Shown here: positions 10,401-22,264 of the stretch, one piece after another | Layout of the letters: every line of letters starts with the position of its first letter | Numbering within the stretch: the first letter of the stretch is position 1 | Assembly (NCBI GenBank): GCA_015178975.1 | Contig: WHVD01000056.1 | Location: forward strand, 486,407 to 550,406 | Reading direction: 5' to 3' | Origin: Hysterangium stoloniferum | Lineage: Eukaryota; Basidiomycota; Agaricomycetes; Hysterangiales; Hysterangiaceae | DNA length: 64,000 nucleotides | Position numbers and translations under genes: made by a program | The notes under the pieces: model-generated | What the model was told of the DNA's origin: nothing | Database searches by the model: none | The model's input: the letters and a program-made list of their open reading frames with translations, nothing else

Positions 10401-13400
10401 TCACAGGAGCTCTCTTCGGCGCGCTCGCGCAGGCCTTCTTCGAATAGTCGTCCTGAAAGCCTCGCCATACCTAGCCCGACGCTTCTCTCCCCCGTCATTG
10501 TGCGCCCCATGTCATACTCGCAATCACCTACCACGGATACACCCGCTACAGAGAAACGATCTGCAGCTAGTCTTGAAAAAGAAATTATGCGACTGCAAGA
10601 AGTGTTGAAGGAGCGTGAGGCCGAAATCAGTAGCCTTGAACAAAGTCTGAAGGAAAGACCTTTGGAGCCAACTCTTGTGCCTAAGGCTCTTACCCACATA
10701 TCTGAGGCAGACGATGCAGAGAACGAAGTGGATAATCCAACTCTCAAGGAACTTTCGCCTAAAACTTTGAAGCAATTCAAGGATTTACGACGATTGAGTC
10801 GTCGACTTAGCTTGCAACAACCTGCTGAGACACCAGCAGATCCATCTGAGACGCTGGATCGTCTAAACGAACTTATGCTGTTTGTACCATCCCATAACTT
10901 ATATTTATATATTATCCTAACGATGTGACAGATCTATGGCCCAGAAGGAATCTCAGCACCGCGAAGCAGTTGATAAGCTCAACTCCGAGCTGAACCAGAT
11001 ACGCCGACAGCACGACGACCTCAGCGCATTATCTCGTGATCAGGTTTGATTATCATGCCGCAAATCTCATGATGTCCATTGCTTACCATTTAACAGGCAT
11101 TGAATATGTCGACTGAGCTGGAGGCTCTGCGGAAGCAGCATGGTGTTACGGCCTCGGAGCTAGAACAACTACAGTTAAAGCACGCCGAAACTTCAACTGA
11201 GCTGGAGAATCAGCTTGTGTCACAAGCAAATCTCAAAACCGGCCTTGAGGAACTACGTCGTCGTGAGACAATGCTACTCGATCAACTTCATGACGTTCAG
11301 GAGAGCCACAGCAAGGATATCGAACGTCTCCGAGCCGAGCATGGGCAACTTCTCCAGCAGAAGAACTTGGAATGCGAGAATCGGCTGTCCGATGCGCAAG
11401 ACAAACACGAGTCGCAGCTTGCCAAGTACCGCAGTGAAGTTGCTGAGGCCGCTTCGGCCCTTGCACGTACCCAACAAGAAAATGAAGATGCGCTTGGGAA
11501 ACTTCGGTCAGATCATGCCGTGGAGTTGGAGCAGCGTAGTAAGGAAGTGGAGTCCTTTTTAGGACAATCACAGAGCGAGCAGGCTGAAACATTGTCTAAA
11601 GTACAAGGGGAGCATGCACAAGCGTTGAAAAAGGAGATCGAGCAAGCTCAAGCCCGTACGCAAGAAGTTAGGGATGAACATGCTGCTGCAATCGCGAAAA
11701 TCAATGCCGAGCATGACGGAATTTTACTCCAGAAGGAAGAGAATCAGGCCAAGGCCATCGAACGTTTACGCCACGAGCGCACTGCAGAACTATCTGCGCT
11801 TCAGCTCGCTTCGAAAGCCACGCTGACGGAGGTTCAAGTAAAGCATGACGCTGCTATCCAATTCTTGCGTGACGAACACGCTCTTCTACTGGCTGCTCAG
11901 CAGGAGATGTCTCAGGATTCCCTGGACGTATTGAAGCAGAAACACAATGAGCTTCTTTCGAGTTTAAAGGAATCGCACGCCGTCGCTTTGAAGGACGCCG
12001 AATCTGACCATGCTTCTAGTCGCGGAGAGTTGGAAGTCACTATTACTCAATTGGAAGGAGACATCCGTCGAGCGCGAGACGAGCAAGCAGCTATCACTCT
12101 TGAACATTCTAAGCAGTTAGAAGCCGCCGTGGAAGCCGCAAAACACCAGCATGCCCTGGAGCTGCAAGAGATTGGGAAAGGCCACCAGACGGTTCTGAAG
12201 AGCCTTCGTGCAGATCATGAAGATGCCTTAACCCGCATTGAAGCCACGTATCAGGAAGAGCAGTCTGCTCTCAACAAGACCCATACGGACGTGGTCTCCC
12301 AGCTGAAGCTTGAGCACAAAGCTGTACTTGCGGAAGTCAATCAAGCGTTAGTCTTTGCACAAGAGCAACATCAACAATCCCTTGAGACTTCTCGTCTTGA
12401 AAATGAAACGCTTTTGGCTGAAGCCAACGAGAAGCACGTTACCACCTTGAGCGAACTTGAAAGCAAACATGCGAAAGAGCGGCAAACTCTTCTCAAAGAG
12501 CATGAATTGCTTGTCCAGGAAGTTGCGGCCTATAGATCTGCCACGGACGAATTCGTAATTACGCGTGAACAGACCCTCGAAGCCCATGAAGAAACTATTG
12601 TGAAGAAAGACCTACTCATTGCTGCTTTAGAAGAAGAGTTAGCAACTACGAAGGCCCATCGCACGGAATTAACTTCCACTGTCGAGAGTTTGAAGGAAGA
12701 TCTAGAGCAGACACGTTCGAAGACAACTGAATTAGTGCAGGAAGCCTCCAAATGCGATTCGTTGGTCCATGACCTAGAACGTCACCGTTCACTTCTGGGT
12801 GAAATTCAAAGTAATCTGCAGAAGACCCGAGACGAACGGGACAATCTTGCTGCTGAGAAAAATAAACAAGAGGAGACACTTCGTCAACTTCAGACGCAGT
12901 TGGATGCTCAATCGCAAACGAGGGCTGTGGAGAGCCCAGTTTCTGCCCCACGACCCGTCATAGAACACCGGGGTAGCCCACTGTCCAGAGCTAATGGCAT
13001 TCCTCCGCCGATGACGCCGCCTCCAGCAGGACCGCCTCCCCCGACGCCGGGACAACTGTCCCGCGTTGCCGAGAGCGGTGCCACTCGCTCCTCAGCCGCG
13101 ATGTCAACGACTTCTTCTCGGACATCCCAGTTGGATGCTTCGACTCCAGCAACGTCCTTGTCGTTATCCAACGGTCATGGTCCGGCCGATGCAAAAATCC
13201 TGGCCCGAATCGAGGAACAAAACCGCCTTTTAGATGAAAAAGAGGCGATGATTAAAACTTTAAATAAACAGCTCACTCACTGTGAAGGCGACTTGCAAGC
13301 ACACATGGACCTCGTCGCCACATTGGAAACCCAGTTAAATGATTCGGAACGTAATTGTAAGTGATTAGAATCAGACCAGGCGATGTAGGCTAAATGTTCT

Positions 13401-13664
13401 TAACTAGTGCGGAAAGCCCGGATGCAAGCCACGGAATTCTCAAAGGAACGAGACCGTCTTAGTGGCCAAGTGGACACACTACGGAACGAACTCCAAGAAG
13501 CCAAACGCGAAGTCGTTAACGTGCGGCGTTCTATTGTCGAAGAGAAGCAATCGCTAGAGCATCGCCTCGATGAGGAGCGGAAAGCCAAGGAACGTGCTCG
13601 CGCACAGCTTGATTCTCGAATGGAGGAACTTCAGAAACGGAAAAGTAAATTTGCCTGCATGTGA
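7446..13664 (+). CDS. Kinesin-like motor with very long coiled coil, kinesin-4 type
   Basis: Microtubule motor of 1955 inferred residues. Exons: 7446-7481, 7531-8171, 8219-8639, 8689-9507, 9558-10879, 10932-11043, 11097-13356, 13408-13664. The motor domain is N-terminal: TAVRIRP, P-loop GQTSSGKTY, switch [12 protein letters not shown], switch [11 protein letters not shown], and [17 protein letters not shown]. About 95 Ser/Pro/Gly-rich residues are inserted between the strand after switch I and switch II (about 8330-8590). After the neck the protein is almost entirely heptad-rich coiled coil, broken by a Ser/Arg-rich stretch (about 10200-10550) and a proline-rich stretch with [13 protein letters not shown] near 13013-13050. 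The domain order suggests the KIF4/KIF21 group, but exact subfamily needs a tree. The 12-residue first exon is supported by frame and by joining at [10 protein letters not shown]. Confidence 0.9.
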
Positions 13665-14065
13665 TCCTCTATGACTCTTCGTTATTAATTTACATGCATA
13701 CTTTATTGCGGCATCCCTTGTATTTTTGCACACGCTTTATGCCCCCCACATTCTCTGTTAACCTGATATCCCATTTTCTCTAAGGATCTATATCTGCTAT
13801 AACCCATATCCTCTTCCCCTTTGGATTGTCATTCATTTGATACCCTACACTCACTGTACATACCTGCTAAGATAGTATGTTGTGAACGATTTCTACTTGC
13901 TATATGTGCAGTCACTGATTAAGGAGCCGCTGTTGAGTACATGTGCAACTCCATCCTCCACATGCAAATCTATCACTCTATATTAACTTATACGACCAAC
14001 GGGCGAGAGTCACGGGGACATCTGCAGCTCATAGCTTCTTCCAACCCCTCCTCACGATTCCGACT
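13665..14065. other. Intergenic, kinesin 3' end to dehydrogenase promoter
   Basis: Pyrimidine-rich, with no conserved reading frame. An ATG at 13943 is in frame with the downstream dehydrogenase, but the 14066 start gives a typical presequence, so the upstream part is taken as 5' untranslated. Confidence 0.4.
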
Positions 14066-15588
14066 ATGCTCGCACGACATTTCATTCGTCCTGCGCGTTT
14101 GAGGCATTTGCAGCCTGGGACTCTCTTTATTCAGAGAAGAACGTTTCAAGATGCAAAGATACAGCGTTCCAGAATGCTCCCTGAATTTTCTCTGCAGGGT
14201 AAAGTCTGCGTTGTAACTGGTGCAGCTCGGGGCCTGGGCAATGTATTTTGCAGAGCTTTCCTCGAGTCGTGCGTCGTTCTCTGGCCTGCAATCTCCAGGC
14301 TCGGTCTAATTTATAGTATTGCACCGTTAGTGGATGCACCTCTATCGCATTGATTGATCTTGTCAAAGAGGATGCTGATGCTGCAGCCGCTGAGTTGGTT
14401 GCATCCTTCGGTGTGTATTGCTCTGCATAGTTTTACGAGGGTCCGGGCAGTCCTCATCATCGGTAGTCAATAATGGCCAGGCGGAGGAAGGAGAGATTCA
14501 AGCTATGGGTGTGGAATGTGACGTAGCTTCAGAAGTATCGGTCAAATCAGCCATGGCTGATATCATCGACAAGTTTGGCAAGATTGATAGCCTTGTCACA
14601 TCTGCTGGTACGTATGCGGCCCTTTTTTGTAAAATTCCTTACTTGGCTGACAGAATATTCTTCTCCAGGTATCTGCGAAAATTATACCGCTCTAGAGTGA
14701 GAAATACAATCTACGTTTGGTCGTTTGAACTTGAAATTGTTACAGATACCCACATGAACGAATTAAGAAGCTGTATGATATAAATGTCCATGGTGCTTTT
14801 TTTTGCGCTCGAGAGGCTGCTCGGGACATGATGAAGCGCCAAAATGGCTCTATTATACTTATCGCTAGCATGAGTGCTAACGTACGCTTCCATTCTGGCT
14901 ATGCTCTTATAGATTTTCACGCCACTTACTTAGATCGTCAATGTCCCTCAGGTATCCCCTGCGTTGGTCATCTTTTCTGTCCCCTCACGTCTTCTGCGTA
15001 GTTCCAGATGCCATATAATGCATCGAAGGCTGGTGAGCAACGTTTATGTGACCACTTCTTACCACACCCTAACATTATAATATATCTGAAGCGGTAAAAC
15101 ACATGGCAGCCAGCTTAGGTGTCGAATGGGCTAAGCAAGGCGTTCGGGTCAACGCATTAAGGTAAACACTTTGGGGAACTATTTTTTGACTCGCAAAGAA
15201 CTCAGACGATGCTCATTAGTCCCGGCTACATGCTTACTAAATTGACCAGACAGGTCATGAGTGCCAATGAAGAATTGAAAGTACGTATCTATATATTTAC
15301 ATATATGGCTGGTGGTTCGCTCACACGCCGCTGTACAGAACACATGGGAGAAGCTTACGCCAATGGGACGAGTGAGTGTGCCATATGTATGTATAATCAT
15401 TACTAAATAAACTTTTTTAGATGGGCGACCCAGACGAATTAAAGGTATTCCCCATTTTGCTTTTTTTTCGCAGTGTGGGACCGTTCGCTGATTTTTGTTA
15501 GGGAGCCATTGTATTTCTAGCCAGTGATGCATCCAGGTTTGTCACCGCTACCGAAATCACTGTTGATGGTGGATACTGTGCTGTGTAG
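14066..15588 (+). CDS. Short-chain dehydrogenase/reductase, probably mitochondrial
   Basis: NAD(P)-dependent oxidoreductase of the classical SDR family, 299 residues. Exons: 14066-14268, 14331-14412, 14481-14607, 14669-14696, 14746-14881, 14934-14951, 15002-15032, 15092-15161, 15220-15280, 15339-15371, 15421-15444, 15502-15588. Seen: cofactor loop VVTGAARGLG, INVHGAFFCARE, catalytic Ser in IASMSANIVN, YNASKAA with the Tyr/Lys pair, RVNALSPGYMLT, and C-terminal DGGYC. The N-terminus (MLARHFIRPARLRHLQPG) is basic and lacks acidic residues, like an import sequence. Closest in feel to fungal sorbose/xylulose reductase or polyol dehydrogenases, but the substrate cannot be read from sequence. Exon 6 has only 18 nt. 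The stop is 177 bp from the stop of the convergent hydrolase gene. Confidence 0.9.
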
Positions 15589-15765
15589 TGGGCCTGAATG
15601 GATGGAATCTCAAACTTTAGTCTATTACGGATATATATCAATTATGCTTGGAAACCCTGGTGTGTCTATATACCGACTTTGTGGACAATAGAGTGTAGCA
15701 TAATTTGATATCAAGCTACAGTAGTGAGTAGCAGTACATGAATAAAAGCAAATCTTATTTTACAA

Positions 15766-16864
15766 CTAAACACTCCAATTCTCCTTGAGCCAATCTCGAG
15801 TCCTTTGACCCACCTCGCTTTGAGCCTCATTCACCAAAAAGTGGCCCGTGCCCTCACCTCCGACTTGATGATTCGTTACAAGTCCTTCGGAGGCAAGACT
15901 TTCCCAAATCTCACCGACGGCAAATCGGCGAAGAAGGTGCATGGAAGACAGAACCAACAGAGGTATTTTGAATACCCTCGAGGGATTTGCGGGATTTACG
16001 CCAGCCTGCAAGTCATGCTCTATGTCATGAGTGGCCCCTGCACGGTAGTCCTCACAGCTGGCCACAACCCTATCTTTTCCATTCTCCAGATCTGTGTACT
16101 GTTTAACAGCATCAGACATCCAGTTAGGAGAGTCTTGTGTGTCAGCACCCGTCCATCGTTGGATAAGATTATTGAAAAAAAATTCAGCATTTGATGAAAT
16201 CAATGTCTCGGGAAACGGACGAGGTGAGCTGAGAAACACCTAGAAACATTCTTAGGGAGCGTTTGGTAGAATACTCAAACTCTTACCCAGTGCCAGCTGG
16301 ATTTAGTTTCACGGTGCGTGTTATTCTCGAGCTTCATGTTGCCCCAAACAAAGGGTGTCGGAACAATGTCAAGCACCCCGGCTCCAGAGACCCGATCTGG
16401 AAAGTCTAATGCAAGTCGGTACGCTAGACGTCCGCCTCTATCGTGGCCATATGGGACGACCTTTACGAGATCTCCGGACCTTGTGAGACCGACAACAATA
16501 TCGATCGCTTCTATGATATCTTTTGCCCATTCTCGCTTGGAATGTGCCAATGAATCGCCCGAGGGAGAGGCGGCCTTTGTACTCTTCCCGTAGCTAAAAT
16601 ACGTGCATGTATGCAGTCATTGAGTACAAGAAGGCGCGAATGTATTTACCCGGGCAAATCTGGAACAAATACAGAATATTCTCCAGGTATTTCTTCGACA
16701 AATGTCTTCCACATAAGACTGTTCTGTGGGAATCCATGCAACAGGACAAGAACTGGCAAGTTGGTTCCCTTTGCAACCGCAGGGGACCGACGAAAGTAAG
16801 AAAATATATGAGCTCCAGATGAAACAGGAGTGATTTGCTCGACAAAACCTATCAAGTCCACCAT
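15766..16864 (-). CDS. Alpha/beta hydrolase, epoxide hydrolase / haloacetate dehalogenase type
   Basis: Three exons (16650-16864, 16287-16593, 15766-16239) give 331 residues. Seen in order: LLHGFPQNSLMW (oxyanion-hole HGFP), VPDLPGYGKS, GHDRGGRLAYRLA with Asp as the predicted nucleophile, VLDIVPT, and GTGHFLVNEA with the predicted catalytic His. An Asp rather than Ser nucleophile places it with soluble epoxide hydrolases and fluoroacetate-type dehalogenases. The substrate is unknown. No signal peptide, so probably cytosolic. Start taken at 16864, the first Met before GFVEQITPVSSG; the frame stays open upstream but without conserved sequence. Divergent from the Dad3 gene with only 99 bp between start codons. 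Confidence 0.85.
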
Positions 16865-16963
16865 GATAAGTCCAAGGGCAAGACTATTGTGAGAATTACC
16901 ACTAACCTCTGTGCCGTAAGCACTCGGAAACAAAACGTGACACCTTACTTCTGTATCCATGTC

Positions 16964-17415
16964 ATGGCCACAGATGCTGGCATCGACATTCAAGAGATAA
17001 ATCCGTACGACGGACATCCAGAACTATCCAATCTAGAAGCGGATGTCTTATGGGAATATGCAAAGCTAGCAAAGAACGTGAAAACGGTGCGTCGCCGGTT
17101 CAATGGTACTGACGCGTCTCCATCTCACGCGTCGCGCTGTCAGCTCTTGCATAGAACACGGGAGCTCAGTGAGGCCCCCGATCAGGCTCTATTGGGACAG
17201 CTGAGGGTGCTTGAAAGAAAATTGGGCTTGGTGTTGACGCTAGTATGCAATCCTCTTGTCCGAAATAGTCGGTTTTTGCGAACACTGATATATTGGTCAA
17301 GTTCAAAGCCTCCGTCTGGGCCGCTATTAATGACAAGCAGGCTGTGGAAGAGGAGGAAGAGGGATATTCATATGATGAGGATGAAACTGGTTACGATCGC
17401 ACAGTTACAACCTAA
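16964..17415 (+). CDS. DASH/Dam1 complex subunit Dad3
   Basis: Small kinetochore protein of the ring-forming DASH complex that couples chromosomes to microtubule ends in fungi. Exons 16964-17086, 17144-17242, 17302-17415 give 111 residues; the family is normally about 90-110. The conserved pattern is visible: HPELSNLEADVLWEYAKLA, then LRVLERKLGLVLTL, then FKASVWAA, followed by an acidic tail with EEEEEGY. All introns are phase 0 with canonical ends. It fits between two opposite-strand genes, 99 bp from the hydrolase start and 54 bp from the ARPC1 stop, and could easily be missed because no single open frame covers it. Recognised from the family pattern only, without alignment. Confidence 0.82.
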
Positions 17416-17469
17416 CATTGGATTACGTGTTGTTAATGTGTACTATCGACATAAAAGCTCAAAACCCGT

Positions 17470-18920
17470 TCAACGTAACCTCATTCCCCCGATGCGCGAA
17501 CTCAACCCCCCCACGGTGGATGTGCTCCATATGACGAGCTTACCATCGACACCACTAGTACTGACTTTGCTCACCGTACCGTCAGGAGCGTATTCATAAG
17601 GCCTAACACTCGTGATTGTGTTTTGATGCACAGTAGTGAGCTCTGTGTCACCATTACTAGATGTAGCACCAGATGGGGAATTTCTAGCTCCCCGTGTATC
17701 TGCATCTCTAAAAGTGTTGAAAGCTGCGCTATTCAATCGGCCAACAGTGCTGCGGGTGGGAGTCGCTGCGGATTTGTTCGTAGTGGGATCGTCCAGCGAG
17801 CCCACAGTGCTCCAGCCGGACTCCGACCCTTGAAAGACAGATGGTTGACAGTCATGACCAGCAGCAACCAGTGTGTTTTCCGTCGTCCATGTAAGTGTCA
17901 CATAGGGTAGCGATGAGGTCTTGACAGTAATAACACCAGGTGAACCTGGGTACACAATAGTGATAGAAGAATCGTGACCTTAAGAACTATTAATAATGTT
18001 CAATGCACCTGAGATGATCACTTACTTGCAAAAGCGAGCACATTACCTGAGGGAGAAAATCCGACAGAGTGAACCCAACCACCACTCGGGCTAGAATACT
18101 CTCCGCATATCGTATTGAATGGTAGCTTCTCACCCCATACAGTAGGGCTGGGCCTGTGATGGCAGATTTCAGCTAATATCGATCTCCAAAAAATACCTCG
18201 ATTCACTTTTTGTCTACATCTTTAATATAGGCAGAAAATACACGGGCCTTCATGTCAGCACTGCCGGCAGCGAGTAGAACGTTGTTCGGGTGCCAGTCCA
18301 CAGACAAGACTGTGGACCTGATAGGCTTCTTAAGCAGACGGGATACCCACCAATTTGGTTCGGGGTCGAAGTGGCAAATGGCAATGGCACTTGAAATGTC
18401 ATCAGGAAGAGATGATGAATAGTAGGAAATTTATGTACCGTGCACCACTAGCCACGGCGAACTTATCCTCCAAAGGACTCCACTTGACGGCCGTGGCCGC
18501 TCTGTTGATCCTGAGCAGGACTAGGGTAGGCTTCCAGACCAATTGGCCAGTGACAGGATCGGGAGTTTGTTGCCACACGTATGCATTACGATCCTGAGAA
18601 GCAGTGACAATCCGGTTCGAATTAGGTGCCCAATCAATAGATGTAATGAGTTTGTCATGCTACAAAACAATCGGCAGCGGTGAGAACCGACAAGCTGATA
18701 CGCAGAATTGCTCACTTCTGAAAGCGTCTCGGTGAGTTGCCAATCAGAACCTTTTCGTGAATAAATATGAGCATCGTTGGAATTCAAAGAAACAGCGACA
18801 TCTGCAGGCAGTCAGACAATGGTTGAACAACTTGGGGATATTCTCACTCTTTCTGTCTGCACTGAAGGAATGAGTATTGACAGGCCCATTGGAAAGGGAG
18901 AATATTTCGGGTGCAGCCAT
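17470..18920 (-). CDS. Arp2/3 complex subunit 1 (ARPC1), WD40 protein
   Basis: WD-repeat subunit of the Arp2/3 actin-nucleating complex. Exons 18848-18920, 18716-18801, 18439-18659, 18207-18389, 18026-18153, 17470-17978 give 399 residues, slightly longer than usual. The repeats show as [71 protein letters not shown] and [37 protein letters not shown] is typical of ARPC1. The sequence between the sixth and last blades (about 17600-17800) holds a Ser/Thr-rich insert, as in other fungal ARPC1 proteins. The last repeat ends in [12 protein letters not shown]. Start taken at the ATG giving [17 protein letters not shown], conserved in the family. Confidence 0.92.
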
Positions 18921-19469
18921 TAAGACGATAGGAGGTATAAGCAGAGGACGAGCAGTCTACTCTGGTTGTGACGGTGGAAGGCAATGAGCTGTATTATGTA
19001 AGAACTTGATTATGTCATCGGTGGCCTTCCTTTTTAATCAATCTTTTTTTTAATTCATTGACTACCTACAATACGTCATTCACGACATCTCCATCTTCTT
19101 GCCTAACATTTGATGATACTAGTGTCCTGGGCGTTGTTTTATTGTTGCTCTGGGGCTATTGACTGTTTAGTGTCTACTGTGAATGGAAATGTTGCTGTAT
19201 GGATAACCTATGGATAACCAGATCCAACCAGCCCTTCTTGGTTCCACCGCTGAGGAACCAAAAATACCTTTTCTAAATGGGCCTAGCATTTACGCCCCAT
19301 CTGTAAACTTCGATCACACCGCCTTGAGGCTTTGCTATATATAGACATCACGACGTGGGAGTTTCAGTACCCCTACAGACCCTGGCGACTATCTGCTGAG
19401 TTATCAGCCTATACTAGCCCCTATATCACTCAGTCTCTCACCACTCACAACCACTACCCTACACTGAAA
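18921..19469. other. Divergent intergenic region, ARPC1 / aminotransferase
   Basis: Holds both promoters. A near-repeat of GGATAACC occurs around 19200-19220. A TATA-like run lies at 19336-19343 on the aminotransferase side. No gene seen. Confidence 0.5.
19336..19343 (+). promoter_or_regulatory. TATA-like box of the aminotransferase gene
   Basis: TATATATA lies about 130 bp before the start codon at 19470, in the only AT-rich patch of this upstream stretch. The spacing allows a 5' untranslated region of about 100 nt. Confidence 0.4.
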
Positions 19470-22145
19470 ATGGCACACCCAATGGCTAGACACGAAAGGC
19501 CCGTACGCTCGGGGACACCCTTGGATCATTTCCGTGATGTCGTCAGGTTGTTCAATATCTATTCGACTCTAGTCGGTCATTGTTCATGTAGCTCTTAGAG
19601 ATGTAATGAAACACTATAGGTCTGAGCATGACTCCGAGGCACACCAGGCAAGTTTGTTGCTTTGAAACTATACATCCTTCCAGGCGTAAACGTAACTACT
19701 CAGATATTTCGTTCGCAAGCTGGACACGGTCCTAAGGGTGTTCTGCCTCAAACCATAAACCCCGACGAAGAAACGGTCCCGGGTATCGAGCATCCAGGTT
19801 CGTCTTAAGCCCGTTTAAGTCACTGTCCTAATAGCTATCCACATAGGCTCTACTGGTGTAATTTACTGCACTGATCGTGCTATTGCCAATGGATTTAGCT
19901 ACGCTGATTCCCACTCTTGGTCTAATTTGGGTCAGGGAGCCCCAGAGGTTGGGCCTATCCCCGGTGCACCAGCGAAACCGACCGCTTTCGAGATCCCTAC
20001 GGATTCCCTGGAATATGCCCCCACTACGGGTGTAAAAGGTAAGGAAGTGTCGGAAGTAGGATCACCATGCATATATATTGTTCTTACTTTCCTTACTACA
20101 ACAATAGCGTTACGTGAAGCAGTTGCTAAATTGTACAACGAAACATACAGAGTTGGTAAAGCTAGTCAATACACTTTCGAAAATGTAAGCGCATGTTTGT
20201 GGTAAATAGTTCATTAGTCTTATCGTGCTTACCAGGTTTGTATTGTTCCGGGAGGGCGTTCTGGTTTATCTCGTGTCGCGGCTGTCATAGGAGATGTGTA
20301 CTGTGTAAGAGTCCAACGCACGAGCCACCTTTCATACTGACTCTTGACCGTAGAGTTACCATGTTCCCGATTACACTGCTTATGACCAAGTTCTGTATGT
20401 ATCTAGAAAACTTCAAAAGACAGATCATTGACAACCCCGAAGCTCAGCGTTCAGACGACTTGTTCCCATCCCTACAGCGTAAGTTCCTTTGTTTTCGTTA
20501 AACAGTAAGCAATGTAGCTTGATATTTAATTTAGTCTTGTGCCAGAGGTACGAGTCTATCCTTGTTCTCACAATAGAAATTGTTAACTGGTCCGATATCT
20601 AATAGGAGAAATACAAGCTTAATATTGAACAAACTAAGAGAGATATCAGGACGCAAGGCTTGGCTGTGATAGTCGCCAGTAACCCGCGCAACCCCACTGG
20701 TCAAGCCATTATGTATGATTTATTTTCATTCTCCGTGGTGGCATTTACTGACCCCTATTGATCCTAGGGGTGAAGATCTGAAAAGCCTTGTCGCTCTCTC
20801 CCGTGAGAAAACGACGTGCGTTGGAAAGTTTAATGCCGGTAAAAGTCGTAGCTTATTTCTTTATACAGACTTGTGCTAGACGAGTTCTATTCTTGGTACA
20901 TTTATCCTGAAGAAGGGCAAGAGTATGGCCAGTCATTGTCGTCAGCAGCATATATTGAAGGTAAGCGAGATGCAGATGATGTAAAAATGAAAACTTAATC
21001 CAATCTTGTAGATGTCGATAAGGTTCGTATGGCACATATTTTTAGGATAATCTCTCATTTTCTATATGATTAGGACTCGATCATTATAGTTGATGGGTTA
21101 ACAAAGGTCAGATATTCTTTAACTATGTGACGGCGAGGTTATATGTCTTGGTGTGTAGAATTGGCGCCTTCCCGGCTGGCGAGTATGTTGGGTGTTAGGA
21201 CCTAAGAATCTTGTCACTGCGCTATCTCAGTCTGGTATGTCACTGTTCATTAATGGTTGAAAGCAGAGTGACGAGACCTGGTTTAGGTTCATTCCTGGAT
21301 GGCGGAGCCAATCACCCGTAAGAACAACTTTTGAAATGCAATACATCCATCTTTCTTATCTGTCACCAGTCTGCAATTGGCCGCCATTCCTCTATTGGAC
21401 GCAGAGCGCGTCAAACAAGAGAAGGTGCGAAGCATATAAATAATCTCTAAATTTGACCAGTTTGTCCAATCCTACTCCTAGATTGCGCTGCAAAAGCACT
21501 TTAAAGCCAAACGTGATCATGTCCTTAAAAGATTAGATGATATGGGCTTGAGGGTTGATATCCCGCCGACGAGCACATTTTACATTTGGCTGAACCTCGA
21601 GCATCTCCCTGCTCCATTAGATAACGGTCTGGTAAGTTACCATCCGTCTAGCTCCCTCGATACAGTTCCTTAATGGTGTCTGTGTGATGCAGACCTTTTT
21701 CGAGGAGTTGTTGAAAGAGAAGACTATCGTGGTACCAGGTGCGTTCAGATATAACACATTGGCGATATGCTGTGTTCACATGGATCGTTCAGGCATATTC
21801 TTCGAGATCAATCCCTCGCATCGCAGAGACCTGTTCAGCTCGCCATGCCACCATTTCGTTAGAATTTCGTTTGGCCCACCGTTGAAGGACTTGGATATGG
21901 GACTCGATGCCATTGAACGTGTGTTGCGGAGGGTGAGGTATGAAGGAATGCGGCATATTGGTCATAGCTGTGAGTCGATCACTAAGCTACAAGTGTATCA
22001 TCACATGCTGAGCGTGTCTTATGGCAATTTTAGACAGGAGAAGTATAGATGGCCTCAATGCAATCCGATCGTGAATACCAGGAAGACCACAACAGGACAA
22101 TGGGTCAAGGAGTTAAATGAGGTATGGTTGTGTCCGAAATATTAG
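19470..22145 (+). CDS. PLP-dependent aminotransferase, class I/II fold
   Basis: Fold-type I pyridoxal-phosphate enzyme with about 20 exons and about 540 residues. Seen: VIVASNPRNPTGQ, VLDEFYSWYIYPEEG (Asp/Tyr that contact PLP), VDGLTKNWRLPGWR carrying the Schiff-base Lys, SGSFLDGGANHPLQ, and FVRISFGPP with the Arg that binds the substrate carboxylate. The amino donor is not evident. One intron (donor just after 19648) starts with GC. Between YDQVL and EEKYKLN the frame is kept only with an intron from about 20394 to a CTACAG acceptor and a small exon ending LVPE; this part is the least certain. The C-terminus carries about 65 extra residues without family resemblance, and its last 15 are encoded in a duplicated 82-bp tract, so the true end may differ. 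Confidence 0.82.
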
Positions 22146-22264
22146 ACAAGTATGATACACAATTATTTATTCTTCCGGAGACTGGGTCAAGGAGTCAAAT
22201 GAGGTATGGCTGTGTCCGAAATATTAGACAAGTATGATACACAATTATTTATTCTTCCGGGGAC
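22101..22264. repeat. 82-bp tandem duplication across two convergent gene ends
   Basis: Copies at 22101-22182 and 22183-22264 differ at about three positions. Copy 1 encodes the last residues and stop of the aminotransferase frame. Copy 2 contains the stop codon of the minus-strand CWF19-like gene (22249-22251). The near identity implies a recent event. Confidence 0.9.

Noticed and set aside
10082-10780. 232-codon frame on the minus strand within the kinesin gene
   Set aside because: It mirrors the coding frame of a long coiled-coil protein, has low-complexity Ser/Arg/Cys composition and no motif.
20380-20640. Frameshift in the aminotransferase around YDQVL
   Set aside because: An intron ending at CTACAG plus a small exon gives a continuous frame; I keep it as uncertain instead of calling a pseudogene.
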